Assembly: GCA_025352105.1 (NCBI GenBank)
Contig: JANXUB010000093.1
Location: forward strand, 1 to 54,516
Direction of reading: 5' to 3'
From: Burkholderiales bacterium
Lineage (GTDB): Bacteria > Pseudomonadota > Gammaproteobacteria > Burkholderiales > Casimicrobiaceae
Length of the DNA: 54,516 nt
Shown: positions 9,410-18,872 of the stretch, one piece after another
Layout of the letters: every line of letters starts with the position of its first letter
How positions within the stretch are numbered: the first letter of the stretch is position 1
Position numbers and translations under genes: made by a program
The notes under the pieces: generated by a model
Seen by the model: the letters and a program-made list of their open reading frames with translations, nothing else
Databases searched by the model: none
What the model was told of the DNA's origin: nothing

Positions 9410-9701
9410 GTTTATGGGGATGCGTATGGCTTTTTCCGTAACCCTTGGTTGCACTTGGGCTAAAGCGTCGTAATTCGGCAAGTCGACTACGCCGCTTTTG
9501 TGCTTCTAGCCCCTATACGCAAGCGCTTTGCGCCCAAAGCTACCAGCGACGCAAACTGCCAAGGGCGGAACCTGTCAATCATCCGTTCGCGCTGAGCCCG
9601 TCGAAGCGCACCGTTGTTCCTGTCGATGTAGTGCAGCGCTCGCGGCGGACCCTTCGACGAGCTCAGGCCGAACGACGAAGCGATCGGTGCTTCCCAAACA
9701 A
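9410..9701. other. Repeat-rich gap between hemA and pufC
   Basis: No gene is visible between the two terminators. The gap holds two hairpin repeats of the TAGCCCCTAT family (about 9427-9465 and 9493-9541) and an inverted pair of the cttcgacgagctcag repeat (9583-9606 on the minus strand and 9652-9674 on the plus strand). This repeat cluster marks the border between hemA and the puf operon. Confidence 0.6.
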
Positions 9702-9728
9702 AAAAGGCGCTCAACCGAGCGCCTTTTT
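9702..9728. terminator. Bidirectional terminator at the end of the puf operon
   Basis: GGCGCT (9706-9711) and AGCGCC (9718-9723) form a stem with A runs on the left and T runs on the right. Read on the minus strand it is a stem followed by TTTTTT, 23 bp after the pufC stop, so it should end the crtEF-bchCXYZ-puf transcript. Confidence 0.88.
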
Positions 9729-9750
9729 GCAGAGTGCCGTAGCGAAACTG

Positions 9751-11148
9751 CTACATCCCGACGGCGACCAGATCAACCCGACGTGACTCTGCGGTGGCGC
9801 TGCCAACCACAAACTCCGGCTTCTTCATGTTGATGCGCGCTTCGGCGACGCCTGCCGCCTTCAGTGCATCACGAACAGCCAGAGCGCGCTGTTTGCCCAG
9901 TTCCATGTTTTGATCCTGGTTGCCCGTGCTGTCGGCGAAACCGGAGATGTCAATCGTTGCGGCAGCGTTCGCAGCCAATGCTTTGGCGGCGGTCGCGATT
10001 GCTTCTTTGCCTGCTGCGTCGATGTCGTTCTTGCCGGTCGTGAAGTAAATCTTCCCGAGCACGTTTGGCGCAGCGGCGACTGCGCCCGCAACTGCTGGAG
10101 CCGTAACAGCCACCGTTGCACCGATCTTCTTGAGCTCTGGGTAGTCAGCCAGCATTTGCGCGCCGTTGAGTGGCTTGTTGACGCCCTGATGGCACGTTGC
10201 GCAGCCGACCTTGGCGACGTCACCGAGTGGTCCTTTGCGATGCGCTGGGAAGGTGCTTTCAAGCGGTGTCATGTAGCCGTTGTTCACGTCGCGAACCATG
10301 CGCAGACCGTACCAAGCCGTTGCGCGTTGCGGCGTGCTGTCGCTCCAGTTGCTGAAGTCGCGGCTGTTGTGACAGAAGGTGCAGTTCACGCCCAACGAAT
10401 TGGACATGTGCATCATCAGGCTGTAGTTCCATTCGGTGTTGGCGATGCTCGCCTTGTTACCCATCGGAGGTGATGCGTAATTGGCGGGAAGCGCGGTGGT
10501 GCCTTGAATGCGAACCTGTCCGTCGTTGGCCAGATAAGAGCTCAGCGAGTCAAGCGGCAACGATGAATAGCCATTGGCCGCAACTGGCGTGTTCTGGCCG
10601 TACTTCCAACCGGTGAAGCCCTTGACCGTGCCTGGATCTGCCGCAGAAAACCAGATATCTTTCGGAATGTTGTTACCGCGATGGCAGGTGTAACAGGTCA
10701 CGCCGGTTGCGCCAACGTGAGTGCTCCAGTCGGCATTGATCTTGCCGGTCATGGAGAGCATTTTGCGCGCGACGACTTTGGTGTAGAGCGTGTCGGCGGA
10801 GAAATCTTCGCCCGCTTTATGGCAATAGTTACAGCCTTCCGTCGGTGCGACCCAGTTGGTCATGTTCACCATCGTGCGGGTGAATTCACCCACGCTCTGG
10901 TTGCCAAGAACTTGCACGTTTTTGTAGAGGCTACCGGCGGTCGGTCCGTTCGGATCGGCCTTGGCCGTTGCCTCGGGCAACGCGTTGAGCGCGGCGAGCT
11001 TGACGTTATCGCGCTTGTTGGCGAGCTCGACCATGCCGGTGCCGCGGTAGCCCGTCTGCTCGGAGATGGGCCGCGGTCTTTCGCAGCCCGTCAGGATTGC
11101 CAGCGCCATGAACGCGACGCCTAAGGAGAGTTTGATATGACGGCTCAT
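9751..11148 (-). CDS. pufC: Tetraheme reaction-centre cytochrome c fused to an OmpA-like domain
   Basis: Periplasmic cytochrome that reduces the photo-oxidised special pair. Residues 1-22 are a lipoprotein signal with lipobox LTGC, cysteine 22. Four CxxCH heme sites lie at 106-110, 152-156, 256-260 and 316-320, the arrangement of PufC. An Ala/Val/Pro-rich linker (about 344-361) leads into an extra domain, 361-465, that reads as OmpA-like: [11 protein letters not shown] at its start, then [14 protein letters not shown] and [14 protein letters not shown], with D406 and R421 in the places that bind peptidoglycan diaminopimelate in OmpA proteins. Ordinary PufC proteins end near residue 340-360. 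The ATG overlaps the pufM stop by four bases, so the fusion is part of the puf operon. No frame break is seen at the junction. Confidence 0.95.
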   Translation of the reverse strand: MSRHIKLSLGVAFMALAILTGCERPRPISEQTGYRGTGMVELANKRDNVKLAALNALPEATAKADPNGPTAGSLYKNVQVLGNQSVGEFTRTMVNMTNWVAPTEGCNYCHKAGEDFSADTLYTKVVARKMLSMTGKINADWSTHVGATGVTCYTCHRGNNIPKDIWFSAADPGTVKGFTGWKYGQNTPVAANGYSSLPLDSLSSYLANDGQVRIQGTTALPANYASPPMGNKASIANTEWNYSLMMHMSNSLGVNCTFCHNSRDFSNWSDSTPQRATAWYGLRMVRDVNNGYMTPLESTFPAHRKGPLGDVAKVGCATCHQGVNKPLNGAQMLADYPELKKIGATVAVTAPAVAGAVAAAPNVLGKIYFTTGKNDIDAAGKEAIATAAKALAANAAATIDISGFADSTGNQDQNMELGKQRALAVRDALKAAGVAEARINMKKPEFVVGSATAESRRVDLVAVGM

Positions 11149-12128
11149 TTCATGGCTCCTGGCAGCAGGCTCGGATCAACGACTGGCACGCTGAACGCCG
11201 GGTACATCGGCGCTACGCCATGCTTGACTGCCCACAAATACCAGTTGTCGACGACCGTCCCGGTGAGCAGGATGCCGATGCCGCCCGTGATTGGCGTCAG
11301 GATGGCGAACCACCACGCCCAACGGTGAATCGATTCCATCGTGGCGTTGAAGCCCATCGTCCAGCGCCAGAAAAGCGCTGCGCGCTCCGACGCCGTACCG
11401 CGATCAACAATCTGCTCGATCTCGCGCTCGCCACCAAAGCGGCTCACGGCAAGAATCGTTGCGCCGTGCATCGCAAACAGAAGCACTGATCCATACAGGA
11501 ATGCAATCGACAAACAATGGAACGGGTTGTAGAACAAATTGCCGTAGCGAAGCGAGAACGCCGCCGTCCAGTCAAGGTGCGGGAAGATGCCAAACGGCAC
11601 AGCCTCAGACCAGCTGCCCATTGCGAGTGGACGAATGAAACCGAGTACAAGGTACAACCAAATGGCAGCGCCGAACGCGATTGGAATATGCAGCCCCATG
11701 CCGAGTGCGCGAGCACGACGATAGGTACGCACCCACCACAAGCAGAGCGATAGCGTCAAAAAGAAGCCGGCCACGATCCACCAACCGCCCTGATTCATTG
11801 GCGGTATGCGCAAGCCGTAGGCTGGCGGTGGAGGCTCAAGACCGAGCCAGAACAGCTGGCGCACAAATTCCATCACGCTCCAGTTGACCGAGGCCCACAT
11901 GTTGAGCCCGATGATCTCGAACGCGAGCAGGCCGCAGAGCAGCGAAGCCAGTCCCGTTGTTCCGAGATAGACCGGCCCGATTTGCGCGTCGCCGATCTTG
12001 CCCAACCAGCGATTAATCAGCGTCTCGTTGCCACGCGACCACGCGCCGCCCGACGGCAGCGGTGTGCCGAGCTGGGCAGGACCGTGCACTTGCACGGTGG
12101 TGAAAAGGTTTTGGTATTCCATAGCCAT
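11145..12128 (-). CDS. pufM: Photosynthetic reaction centre M subunit
   Basis: Membrane subunit that with PufL binds the special pair, accessory bacteriochlorophylls, pheophytins and quinones. The 327 residues include the expected five-helix pattern and conserved pieces such as [14 protein letters not shown], the [11 protein letters not shown] turn, the [14 protein letters not shown] special-pair histidine helix, [19 protein letters not shown] at the iron-quinone end, and [12 protein letters not shown]. The ATG at 12128 follows AAGGGGGAA; the longer reading up to 12191 overlaps the end of pufL and is not supported. The C-terminus is that of a PufC-containing type, and no pufX follows. Confidence 0.97.
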   Translation of the reverse strand: MAMEYQNLFTTVQVHGPAQLGTPLPSGGAWSRGNETLINRWLGKIGDAQIGPVYLGTTGLASLLCGLLAFEIIGLNMWASVNWSVMEFVRQLFWLGLEPPPPAYGLRIPPMNQGGWWIVAGFFLTLSLCLWWVRTYRRARALGMGLHIPIAFGAAIWLYLVLGFIRPLAMGSWSEAVPFGIFPHLDWTAAFSLRYGNLFYNPFHCLSIAFLYGSVLLFAMHGATILAVSRFGGEREIEQIVDRGTASERAALFWRWTMGFNATMESIHRWAWWFAILTPITGGIGILLTGTVVDNWYLWAVKHGVAPMYPAFSVPVVDPSLLPGAMK

Positions 12129-12148
12129 GTTGTGATTCCCCCTTTTTC

Positions 12149-12976
12149 CTATCGAGCCCAAACCGGCATGTTGAGCCACCAGGTCCACCATTCAGGCCAG
12201 CCGCGCGTCCAGAACGGGCCACTGATGATGATGCAGATCGCTGCCCAAACCACGGCCGACAGCGCGAGGAACAGTCCCAGGCGATGGATGCCAAGCGTAC
12301 CGATGGAGTAGCCAATGGTGTCACGGAAGAATGCGTTTTCGTCTTCGGCGGTTTTGACGGCCTCACCCTTTTTCGGGTTGGTCGCGGAGAGCACCAGACC
12401 ACCGTGCAGCGAGAGCGCCATCGTGGTAGTGAAGAAGCCTGTCACTGCCAGCATGTGTGCCGGGTTGTAGTGAAAGTGCAAGTGCTGATAGCCAACGTTC
12501 GACACCCAGTCGAGGTGGCTGAAGATGCCGTACGGGAAACCGTGGCCCCATGCACCCATCAGAACCGGACGGACAATGACCAGCGAGAAGTAAGCAAGAA
12601 TTGCGAATGCAAATGCAAACGGCACGTGGTATCCCATGCCAAGCTTGCGGCAGATTTCAACCTCACGCAACGCCCACGAGACGAATGCACCGAGCGCGCA
12701 AATCGTGATGATTTGCCAGAGTCCGCCCTCTCGCAGCGGCGCGAGCGAAAGACCATATTTCAGGTCCGGTGGCGCGATGCTGATCTGCCAGATATTCCAC
12801 GTCGGCCCGATGGCTGCGCCGTAGACAATCAGTGCGGTGCCGAGCAGCGCGAAGAACGCGCTCGTCACTCCAAAAAATCCAACATAGAACGGCCCGACCC
12901 AAAAGTCGAACAGATCCCCGCCGAGCAAAGTGCCACCCCGGACACGATACTTTTTCTCAAAGCTTAATAAGGCCAT
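12149..12976 (-). CDS. pufL: Photosynthetic reaction centre L subunit
   Basis: 275-residue partner of PufM. It starts [20 protein letters not shown] as in other L subunits, with GGGAGGA ahead of the ATG at 12976. Visible conserved parts are [19 protein letters not shown] (first helix), the SHLDW turn, the [10 protein letters not shown] special-pair histidine helix, [13 protein letters not shown] at the iron and quinone site, and the [20 protein letters not shown] helix. The gene is separated from pufA by 119 bp that contain a hairpin and from pufM by 20 bp, the usual puf spacing. Confidence 0.97.
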   Translation of the reverse strand: MALLSFEKKYRVRGGTLLGGDLFDFWVGPFYVGFFGVTSAFFALLGTALIVYGAAIGPTWNIWQISIAPPDLKYGLSLAPLREGGLWQIITICALGAFVSWALREVEICRKLGMGYHVPFAFAFAILAYFSLVIVRPVLMGAWGHGFPYGIFSHLDWVSNVGYQHLHFHYNPAHMLAVTGFFTTTMALSLHGGLVLSATNPKKGEAVKTAEDENAFFRDTIGYSIGTLGIHRLGLFLALSAVVWAAICIIISGPFWTRGWPEWWTWWLNMPVWAR

Positions 12977-13046
12977 GGCGGAATCCTCCCGTTTTGTATT
13001 CAAGTAAACAGCTCATCAATGAACCGTATGTAAAAAGTAAGGGGCG

Positions 13047-13079
13047 CCGCAAGTCTCGACGCGTCGTTGAGACTCGCGG
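13047..13079 (-). promoter_or_regulatory. pufA-pufL intercistronic hairpin
   Basis: An 11-bp stem with one mismatch (arms 13047-13057 and 13069-13079, CCGCAAGTCTC against GAGACTCGCGG) lies between pufA and pufL. In purple bacteria a hairpin at this place protects the upstream antenna mRNA and sets the antenna to reaction-centre ratio. The same role is inferred here from position. Confidence 0.7.
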
Positions 13080-13095
13080 CATTCAGTCAAACCGG

Positions 13096-13278
13096 TTAAG
13101 GCTTGGCTGGTACGGGGGCTTTCATCGCAGCGGTGGTGGTTGCACCCCAGCCGAGATGGTCGCTATAGCGTGGCGAGCTGAGCACGATGAAGTGAATCAG
13201 CAGAGCCATACCGAAGGCGAACATGAGAACAGCGATCAACGCGCGGCGTGGATCGAACAGTAGCCAAATTTTCCACAT
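13096..13278 (-). CDS. pufA: Light-harvesting 1 alpha polypeptide
   Basis: 60-residue single-span antenna protein of the LH1 ring. The MWKIWLLFDPRRALIAV start is the family signature; the helix runs to H29 in LLIHFIVLS, which ligates bacteriochlorophyll. The C-terminal tail is polar then Ala/Pro/Lys-rich (TTTAAMKAPVPAKP) and somewhat long for an alpha chain. AAGGAG precedes the ATG at 13278. It follows the 66-aa orf by 15 bp rather than following pufB directly. Confidence 0.95.
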   Translation of the reverse strand: MWKIWLLFDPRRALIAVLMFAFGMALLIHFIVLSSPRYSDHLGWGATTTAAMKAPVPAKP

Positions 13279-13293
13279 GTGGATTTCTCCTTA

Positions 13294-13494
13294 CTAAGTT
13301 AAGTGCGACATAAAGGAATACACAGAATCCCTTACGGCGTGGATGATTGATTTATTGCCTTCAGCGCCCGGAAACCAAGTTCGCCAGTGCAATTGCAACG
13401 GCTGCGCTACGAGTGCAATCGCGAAAATGACGACGAAACCTGCCAAGAAAATCACAGAGAAACCGTGACTGGTACTTTCAGAAATTCTCACCAT
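13294..13494 (-). CDS. Single-span beta-antenna-like protein between pufB and pufA, function unknown
   Basis: 66-residue protein with one clear membrane helix (about residues 12-31). I do not recognise a named family. Its helix end, LVAQPLQLHWRTWFPG, aligns with the [14 protein letters not shown] end of PufB in this operon, but the bacteriochlorophyll-binding histidine is a glutamine (Q31) and the distance from the upstream HG is three residues longer. A soluble tail follows (GAEGNKSIIHAVRDSVYSFM). The ATG at 13494 has GGAGATA at the right distance; the ATG at 13506 is partly that same ribosome site. Its place between pufB and pufA, where antenna genes normally touch, implies a role in LH1 or RC-LH1 build-up, as a modified antenna chain, ring spacer or assembly factor. 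This is inference. Confidence 0.8.
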   Translation of the reverse strand: MVRISESTSHGFSVIFLAGFVVIFAIALVAQPLQLHWRTWFPGAEGNKSIIHAVRDSVYSFMSHLT

Positions 13495-13554
13495 ATTTAT
13501 CTCCATTTACTTTGACTGCACTACGACTGGTTTCAAAACGCTAACAGCACTAAA

Positions 13555-13707
13555 TCAATAGAAAGGACGCCACATCCAAACGAGGACGTGAGCAACCACC
13601 GTCGCTGCAACAAAACCCAACATGCTGCTCATGAAGATCCCGTGGAACTCCTTGGCTTCATGCTCGGTCAGGCCGGATAGCGAACCATTACTTCTGTTGT
13701 CTGCCAT
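13555..13707 (-). CDS. pufB: Light-harvesting 1 beta polypeptide
   Basis: 50-residue antenna protein with every hallmark of an LH1 beta chain: [18 protein letters not shown] at the start, H22, a helix to H40 (the bacteriochlorophyll ligand, 18 residues after H22), and the closing VWMWRPFY. The ATG at 13707 follows GGAGAAG. It is the first puf gene, about 125 bp downstream of bchZ; no pufQ is found in that gap. It is short and easy to miss, and without it the 66-aa neighbour could be mistaken for PufB. Confidence 0.95.
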   Translation of the reverse strand: MADNRSNGSLSGLTEHEAKEFHGIFMSSMLGFVAATVVAHVLVWMWRPFY

Positions 13708-13716
13708 TTAAGCTTC

Positions 13717-13780
13717 TCCAAAAAAGGCCTCTCGGCCATTACCGCGCGAACCCCACGCGGCCGGGATTACCAGGTCGCGC
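13717..13780 (-). promoter_or_regulatory. Hairpins in the bchZ-pufB leader
   Basis: On the minus strand GCGCGACC (13780-13773) can pair with GGTTCGCGC (13752-13744) with one bulge, and a small GGCC-GAGA-GGCC hairpin followed by TTTTTT lies right before the pufB ribosome site. The structures could slow transcription, mark a processing site or protect the antenna mRNA 5' end. pufQ often occupies this place in other phototrophs. Confidence 0.5.
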
Positions 13781-13832
13781 GCATTGCGGCGCACGACTTG
13801 AGAAATTGTTGTGATGAGGTGGGCCGCGCGTT

Positions 13833-15287
13833 TCACGCCAGCGCCCCTTCGAGGACGATGCGCTTCGCAGCAGCGACACGCTCGGCCGTCACGATCTCGA
13901 CACCTGCGGCGCGTGCCTGACGCTCCGCTTGATCACGCAAACGCTTCGCAGCGGAGATGCGAACTAGCACTGGCTGCATATCGACCAGCTCATCCAGCGC
14001 AGATTTCGCATCGTCAAGCCAGAGCATTTCGCGATGCGGCTTGGCGTGCGTTGGCTCGATGCGATCCATTTCTGTCGCAAGCGGAATGATGTGAAACAGC
14101 GCGTCAAACAATGCGTTGCAAACTTCCTGCACCACATAGGTTGCGCCGCCGTACCCCATGAACGGCGTGCCGGTGTGGCGACGAATGACCGCACCGGGAA
14201 ACGACGCAGGGATATAGGCGCAGCGCCCGCCGGTTTCTGCGGAATACATACGCTCGTTAAAGCTGCCGAAGAGAATCAACGGCGCCTTTTCTTTGATCAG
14301 TTTGCGAATGCTTTCGTTGTCCGTCTTTGCGCCGGGGATGCGCGACACCGCAAAGTTGCAGGGCAAGCCCAATTCATCTTCAAGGAAGTGGCGGAGACCG
14401 CGTGTGTAGGTCTCGGTCGCGACCACAGCGAAGCTCGCTGTGCCGAAAAAGTCCTGTGTCACCGAGCGCCACAAATCCCAAATGGGCTTGATCGTGGTGT
14501 GACGTTCGCGCTCGATGAACGGCTCGGGATCGAGGCCCAGCAATTCGCCGAGGCTGCGCAAAAATTTCGTCGTGCTGTGCAGCCCGATCGGGGCTTGCAG
14601 ATACGGCCGCTCCATCGATTCGCACAGCAAGCGACCGAACTCGCGGTACATGCAGATGTTGACCTTGGCATCGGTCAGGTTGCGCACTTCGGCCAGATGC
14701 GTTCCCAGCGGAAACGTCAAATTAATTTCAGCGCCGATGCCTTCAACGAGGCGACGAATCTCGGCGAGATCGCTCGGCATGTTGAACATGCCGTAGGCCG
14801 GGCCAATGATGTTCACAAGTGGCTTCGTACCGGCAGGACGCTCACGAGGTGGTGGCACGCCGCGTTTGTAGCCGTATTCCGCGAACACCCACAGCATTGC
14901 GCGATTCGCGCTCTGCCATTGATCCTCGTCAATCGTGCGTGGCAGGAAGCGTTGAATGTTGGTGCCTTGCGGCGTGACGCCACCGCCGATCATCTCCGCG
15001 ATGGAGCCGGTGACGACGACGGCTGGCATGTCAGGGTCGAGCACCGCATGCGCCTTTTTCATTGCGCCTTCGGTACCTTCGCGACCGAGCTGCTCTTCTG
15101 CCAATCCTGTGACCACAATCGGTAACTCATGCGGTGGCAATGCGTCTGTGTAATGCAACACGGACGTGACCGGCAAATTCTCGCAACCCACCGGGCCGTC
15201 AATGATGACCTGCAAGCCCTTGACGGCGGTGAACACGTACACCGCCCCCCAGTAGCCACCCGCACGATCATGATCGAGCACCAGCAT
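13833..15287 (-). CDS. bchZ: Chlorophyllide reductase subunit BchZ
   Basis: Nitrogenase-like catalytic subunit that with BchY holds the iron-sulfur cluster and reduces ring B (C7=C8) of chlorophyllide, taking electrons from BchX. The 484 residues begin [20 protein letters not shown], with the conserved GPVGCENLP cysteine, [11 protein letters not shown] and [15 protein letters not shown]. The C-terminal region has a nucleic-acid-like YxLxD tail of variable function in the family. The ATG overlaps the bchY stop by one base (TGATG), so translation is coupled. It is followed by the puf genes in the same direction. Confidence 0.96.
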   Translation of the reverse strand: MLVLDHDRAGGYWGAVYVFTAVKGLQVIIDGPVGCENLPVTSVLHYTDALPPHELPIVVTGLAEEQLGREGTEGAMKKAHAVLDPDMPAVVVTGSIAEMIGGGVTPQGTNIQRFLPRTIDEDQWQSANRAMLWVFAEYGYKRGVPPPRERPAGTKPLVNIIGPAYGMFNMPSDLAEIRRLVEGIGAEINLTFPLGTHLAEVRNLTDAKVNICMYREFGRLLCESMERPYLQAPIGLHSTTKFLRSLGELLGLDPEPFIERERHTTIKPIWDLWRSVTQDFFGTASFAVVATETYTRGLRHFLEDELGLPCNFAVSRIPGAKTDNESIRKLIKEKAPLILFGSFNERMYSAETGGRCAYIPASFPGAVIRRHTGTPFMGYGGATYVVQEVCNALFDALFHIIPLATEMDRIEPTHAKPHREMLWLDDAKSALDELVDMQPVLVRISAAKRLRDQAERQARAAGVEIVTAERVAAAKRIVLEGALA

Positions 15288-16849
15288 CAGATCATCTCCT
15301 CTGCTTTGCGGGCTTTGGCCTGGGCGGCGATCTGCTTTTTGTAGTGCACGCGGAACTCAGGATGATCGTTCGGCAGGTCTTGCCAGATGCCAGCAGTTGC
15401 ACCGACACCAACGCCGTCAAAGAACTCACGCATTTCGATAAAGCGGGATTTATTGCCGAGCGCTGAATTGATAACCGTTGCTAACGAGCCCGCTCCAGCC
15501 ACACCCATGAGCGGACGAGCCGAAATGAGGTTGGTGAAATACAGCGCGGGAATCATCTTTTCTTTGGCGGCCTGCACGACAGGCGTTGTGCCAATTGCAA
15601 GATCAGGCTCGAACTCGCGCATCGCGGCAAGATCCTGCTCTAGCGACGCGCGGAACTGCACATGCACATTGTGCGCAGCGAGCCATTCACGATCTGGGTC
15701 GCTCCATTCGGTGCGCGGGCAGGCCGTGCCGACGTAGCGAACATCAGCGCCGCTTTCCACCAGCAAGCGGGCGACGAGGAGCTCAGAGCCTTCGTAGCCG
15801 GACAACGTGATGCGGCCCTTGATTGGCGACTTCGCAATCGCGCCTTTGATCATCGGAAGCAATGCGTTCTTCGCGGCGTCAATCTTCGCCTGTTCAACGT
15901 TTGCAGCAGCGCCAATAGCTTGCAACCACGCCTCAGTACCTGACACGCCAACGGGCGCAGAGCCAACAACCGTGCGACCCGCCGCGTGAAACTCACGAAC
16001 GCTCGCGGTGTAGAAAGGATGAATCGCACCGACGACGGCGCAGTCGAGCGCCGCATAAAGCTCGCGCCATTCGCGGGTCGGAACAACCGGCCCGGCAGCC
16101 AGGCCCATCGGGGCCAGCATCATGCCGATTTGCACCGGATCAACCGGGAACATTTCGCCGAGCAAGGTCACCGTCGGCTTTTCGCTGCGACCATTTTTTG
16201 GCGCTTGCACCGGGCCATTTTCAGCTTCGGTACGAGCATATTTGAGCATCGCACCGGCAAGCACATCTTTCGCCTCGGCATGCGTCGGCACACCGAATCC
16301 TGGCACATCAATACCGATGATGCGAACGCCGTTGATTTCTTTCGGCAGCAATTGAAGCGGTACGCCAGACGCCGTGGGCACGCACAAATTGATCAAAACA
16401 ATCGCGTCGTACAGCGCGGGATCAGCCAGCTTGTAGGTCGCTTCGCGAATGTCCTCGAAGAGCTTGCCAGTGACGAGGCTCTCCGAGTTGAACGGAACGT
16501 AACCAACGGTGCGACGTGCGCCGTAAAAATGCGAGGTGAACGTCAAACCGTAAACGCAGCACGCCGAACCTGAAAGCACAGTTGCGGTGCGGCGCATGCG
16601 AAGCCCGACGCGCAAGCTGCCAAACGCGGGACACATTGACTGCGGCTGATCATGGGGGCCAGCGTCGGCCTTGTGCGGATAGTCTTTGGCGTACTGTTTG
16701 AGCACGGCGCTTTTGCCTGCTGCATTTGCAGCGGCAAGCATCTGCTCCTTGCCCGAATGGCAACCCATGCCGTCACCCGTCAACGCAGCGGGCACAGCCA
16801 CGGTGGGCTCAAGTGCTGCGATTTCGGGATTGATTACTTCTGTGGTCAT
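15287..16849 (-). CDS. bchY: Chlorophyllide reductase subunit BchY
   Basis: 520-residue partner of BchZ. Recognised from [44 protein letters not shown] without its ends, [19 protein letters not shown], and the later [22 protein letters not shown]; the cysteines in these pieces are cluster ligands. The ATG at 16849 is the family start; the longer reading to 16990 runs back into bchX. It lies 16 bp after bchX. Start [15 protein letters not shown]. Confidence 0.96.
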   Translation of the reverse strand: MTTEVINPEIAALEPTVAVPAALTGDGMGCHSGKEQMLAAANAAGKSAVLKQYAKDYPHKADAGPHDQPQSMCPAFGSLRVGLRMRRTATVLSGSACCVYGLTFTSHFYGARRTVGYVPFNSESLVTGKLFEDIREATYKLADPALYDAIVLINLCVPTASGVPLQLLPKEINGVRIIGIDVPGFGVPTHAEAKDVLAGAMLKYARTEAENGPVQAPKNGRSEKPTVTLLGEMFPVDPVQIGMMLAPMGLAAGPVVPTREWRELYAALDCAVVGAIHPFYTASVREFHAAGRTVVGSAPVGVSGTEAWLQAIGAAANVEQAKIDAAKNALLPMIKGAIAKSPIKGRITLSGYEGSELLVARLLVESGADVRYVGTACPRTEWSDPDREWLAAHNVHVQFRASLEQDLAAMREFEPDLAIGTTPVVQAAKEKMIPALYFTNLISARPLMGVAGAGSLATVINSALGNKSRFIEMREFFDGVGVGATAGIWQDLPNDHPEFRVHYKKQIAAQAKARKAEEMI

Positions 16850-16865
16850 GGGGCTGATGCTTAGT

Positions 16866-17903
16866 TCAAACCGTGTCGTAAACGACTTCGAGCGACTGTT
16901 TGGTGAGATCGGTTTTGCCGCACATATCAAACTGTGTAGCTGGCTCCAACACAACGTTGCGGCCGACGACATCGCTGGCAAACAGGCCAAGCAATTGATC
17001 CTGATTCAGTGGCTTCGGGCGCACCGGTGGCGCGAGGCCAACGTTTTCGGCAAGCGTCTCAAATAACGAGGCCCACTGCGTATCGGGGCGTCCAATGATT
17101 TCGTAGTTCGCGCTCTTACGGCGGATGTCATCATCGGCAGGAATCGCGGCCAATACAGGAATACCTACGCGTTCGGCGAAGGCTTGTGCCTCGCCGGTGT
17201 GGTCGTCCTTGTTGATGACCATGCCAGCGACGCCGACGTTGCCGCCGAGGTTCCGGAAATATTCAACGGCGGAGCAGACGTTGTTGGCGACGTACAAAGA
17301 TTGCAAGTCGTTCGAGGCAACGACGATCACCTTTTGACACATATCGCGAGCAATCGGCAAACCGAATCCTCCACACACGACGTCGCCCAAAAAGTCGAGC
17401 AAGACGTAGTCAAAACCCCATTCATGAAAGCCCAGCTTTTCGAGCAATTCAAAACCGTGAATGATTCCGCGACCGCCACAGCCGCGACCGACTTCGGGGC
17501 CACCCAATTCCATCGCAAACACGCCGTCGCGCTTGAAGCAGACGTCCCCAATCAGCACAGGTTCACCGGCTAATTTTTTCTTGGCGGACGTTTCAATAAT
17601 TGTGGGGCAGGCGCGACCACCGAACAGGAGCGACGTCGTGTCGCTCTTGGGATCGCAACCGATCAGCAAAACTTTTTTGCCCTGCTGCGCCATCATGTAG
17701 GAGAGGTTTGCCAGCGTGAAGCTCTTGCCGATGCCGCCTTTGCCGTAGATCGCGATGATCTGCGTTTCTTTAGTGACCGCCGAGGTCGAAACCTTATCTG
17801 GCTCAATCGCCGCTTCCGCGCGCAGGTTCTGTTTCATGAACGTCATCGGCGTTCCTGGGGAAACAGGTGAGCTGCCCGTTGGCGTACTACAGGCTTGACT
17901 CAT
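16866..17903 (-). CDS. bchX: Chlorophyllide reductase iron protein BchX
   Basis: 345-residue ATP-dependent reductase, similar to nitrogenase NifH, that feeds electrons to BchYZ. The P-loop [19 protein letters not shown], the switch region GCDPKSDTTSLLFGG, the first cluster cysteine in VGRGCGGRGI and the second in [12 protein letters not shown] are all intact. The N-terminus has an additional 45 or so polar residues before the P-loop region, normal for BchX. The ATG overlaps the bchC stop (ATGA). Confidence 0.97.
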   Translation of the reverse strand: MSQACSTPTGSSPVSPGTPMTFMKQNLRAEAAIEPDKVSTSAVTKETQIIAIYGKGGIGKSFTLANLSYMMAQQGKKVLLIGCDPKSDTTSLLFGGRACPTIIETSAKKKLAGEPVLIGDVCFKRDGVFAMELGGPEVGRGCGGRGIIHGFELLEKLGFHEWGFDYVLLDFLGDVVCGGFGLPIARDMCQKVIVVASNDLQSLYVANNVCSAVEYFRNLGGNVGVAGMVINKDDHTGEAQAFAERVGIPVLAAIPADDDIRRKSANYEIIGRPDTQWASLFETLAENVGLAPPVRPKPLNQDQLLGLFASDVVGRNVVLEPATQFDMCGKTDLTKQSLEVVYDTV

Positions 17904-18841
17904 GCGCGACTACTCCAATTTAGAACCATTTTTAGGCAAGACGCGTCACCAAATGCGGTGCGGTAGGCCGTGTCAACGCGAGCGGCGTCATCGGCCTGCT
18001 CGTGATGCGTAATAAGACCGGCGAGCGAGAGCGCGCCCGATTCTGCGAGGGCCTTGACGGCTGCGAGATCGGCGGGCTGCCACTGGGCGGCAATGCGAAT
18101 ACGAGCTTCGCACATGAAGGCTTGCGCGAACGCGAAGGACACGTTGCCTTCGTAGAAACCAGCGAGCACAACCTCGCCACCGGGCGCGAGGCGTCCGATC
18201 AATGTATCGAGCAAGCCTGCGTCGCCGGATACGTCGCAAATGCTGTGATAGCGGGCGTCTTTGTCGTCGGCGGGATTAACCACCGTGTAGCCGACGGCAC
18301 CTGTGGCTCGGGCTGGGTTAGTTTCCCAAACGACTGGCTTTTTGCCAGCAGCAACTGCGATGCGTGCGATCAGACGGCCCAGCACGCCGTGACCAATGAT
18401 CAGGTCGGGCTGTTGTTGATTGGCAGATACGTGGAAAGCGGTGGCGGCGAGCGCGAGCAACACGCCCTCTTCGGCCAGGCTGTCGGCCAACTGCATGGCC
18501 TTAGCTGCGGGAATGATGACTTTGGATGCTGATCCACCGAACAAGCCACGCACTTCGCCGTAGCACTTCGCGCCGGGAACGTACACGAGATCGCCGATGC
18601 GATCCTGAGCGTTGCGACCTGCGTCAGCGATTCGGCCAACCGATTCGTAACCGGGCACCAGCGGATATCCCATTCCGGGGAATTGCGGCATGCGACCGGT
18701 CCAAAGCAAGCGCTCGGTACCCGTGCTGATGGCACTACGGGTCACATTAACCAGAACGTCGTCGTCACCCATCGCAGACAACGGTAGCGATTGAAGCGCT
18801 AGCTGCTCTGGTTGCTGAAATACGACTGCGACGCTATCCAA
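17900..18841 (-). CDS. bchC: 3-hydroxyethyl bacteriochlorophyllide a dehydrogenase
   Basis: 313-residue oxidoreductase of the MDR type that oxidises the C3 hydroxyethyl group to acetyl, a late step to bacteriochlorophyllide a. Conserved parts include RSAISTGTERLLW, PLVPGYESVGRI, DLVYVPGAKCYGEVRGLFGG and LIIGHGVLGRL for the cofactor fold. No ATG fits the N-terminus; the start is taken as TTG at 18841 with GAGGAAAC upstream. It is the first gene of the bchCXYZ-puf unit and lies behind a promoter with three PpsR boxes. Confidence 0.94.
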   Translation of the reverse strand: MDSVAVVFQQPEQLALQSLPLSAMGDDDVLVNVTRSAISTGTERLLWTGRMPQFPGMGYPLVPGYESVGRIADAGRNAQDRIGDLVYVPGAKCYGEVRGLFGGSASKVIIPAAKAMQLADSLAEEGVLLALAATAFHVSANQQQPDLIIGHGVLGRLIARIAVAAGKKPVVWETNPARATGAVGYTVVNPADDKDARYHSICDVSGDAGLLDTLIGRLAPGGEVVLAGFYEGNVSFAFAQAFMCEARIRIAAQWQPADLAAVKALAESGALSLAGLITHHEQADDAARVDTAYRTAFGDASCLKMVLNWSSRA

Positions 18842-18872
18842 GTTGTTTCCTCTGATCCGGGCTGTTGATGCG

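Noticed and set aside
13294..13506. Calling the 70-codon frame pufB
   Set aside because: It lacks the bacteriochlorophyll-binding histidine and a true beta chain with all hallmarks lies just upstream at 13555-13707. GGAGATA supports a start at 13494, not 13506.
12100..13832. pufX or pufQ
   Set aside because: No suitable frame is present after pufM or before pufB; a tetraheme pufC occupies the downstream place.
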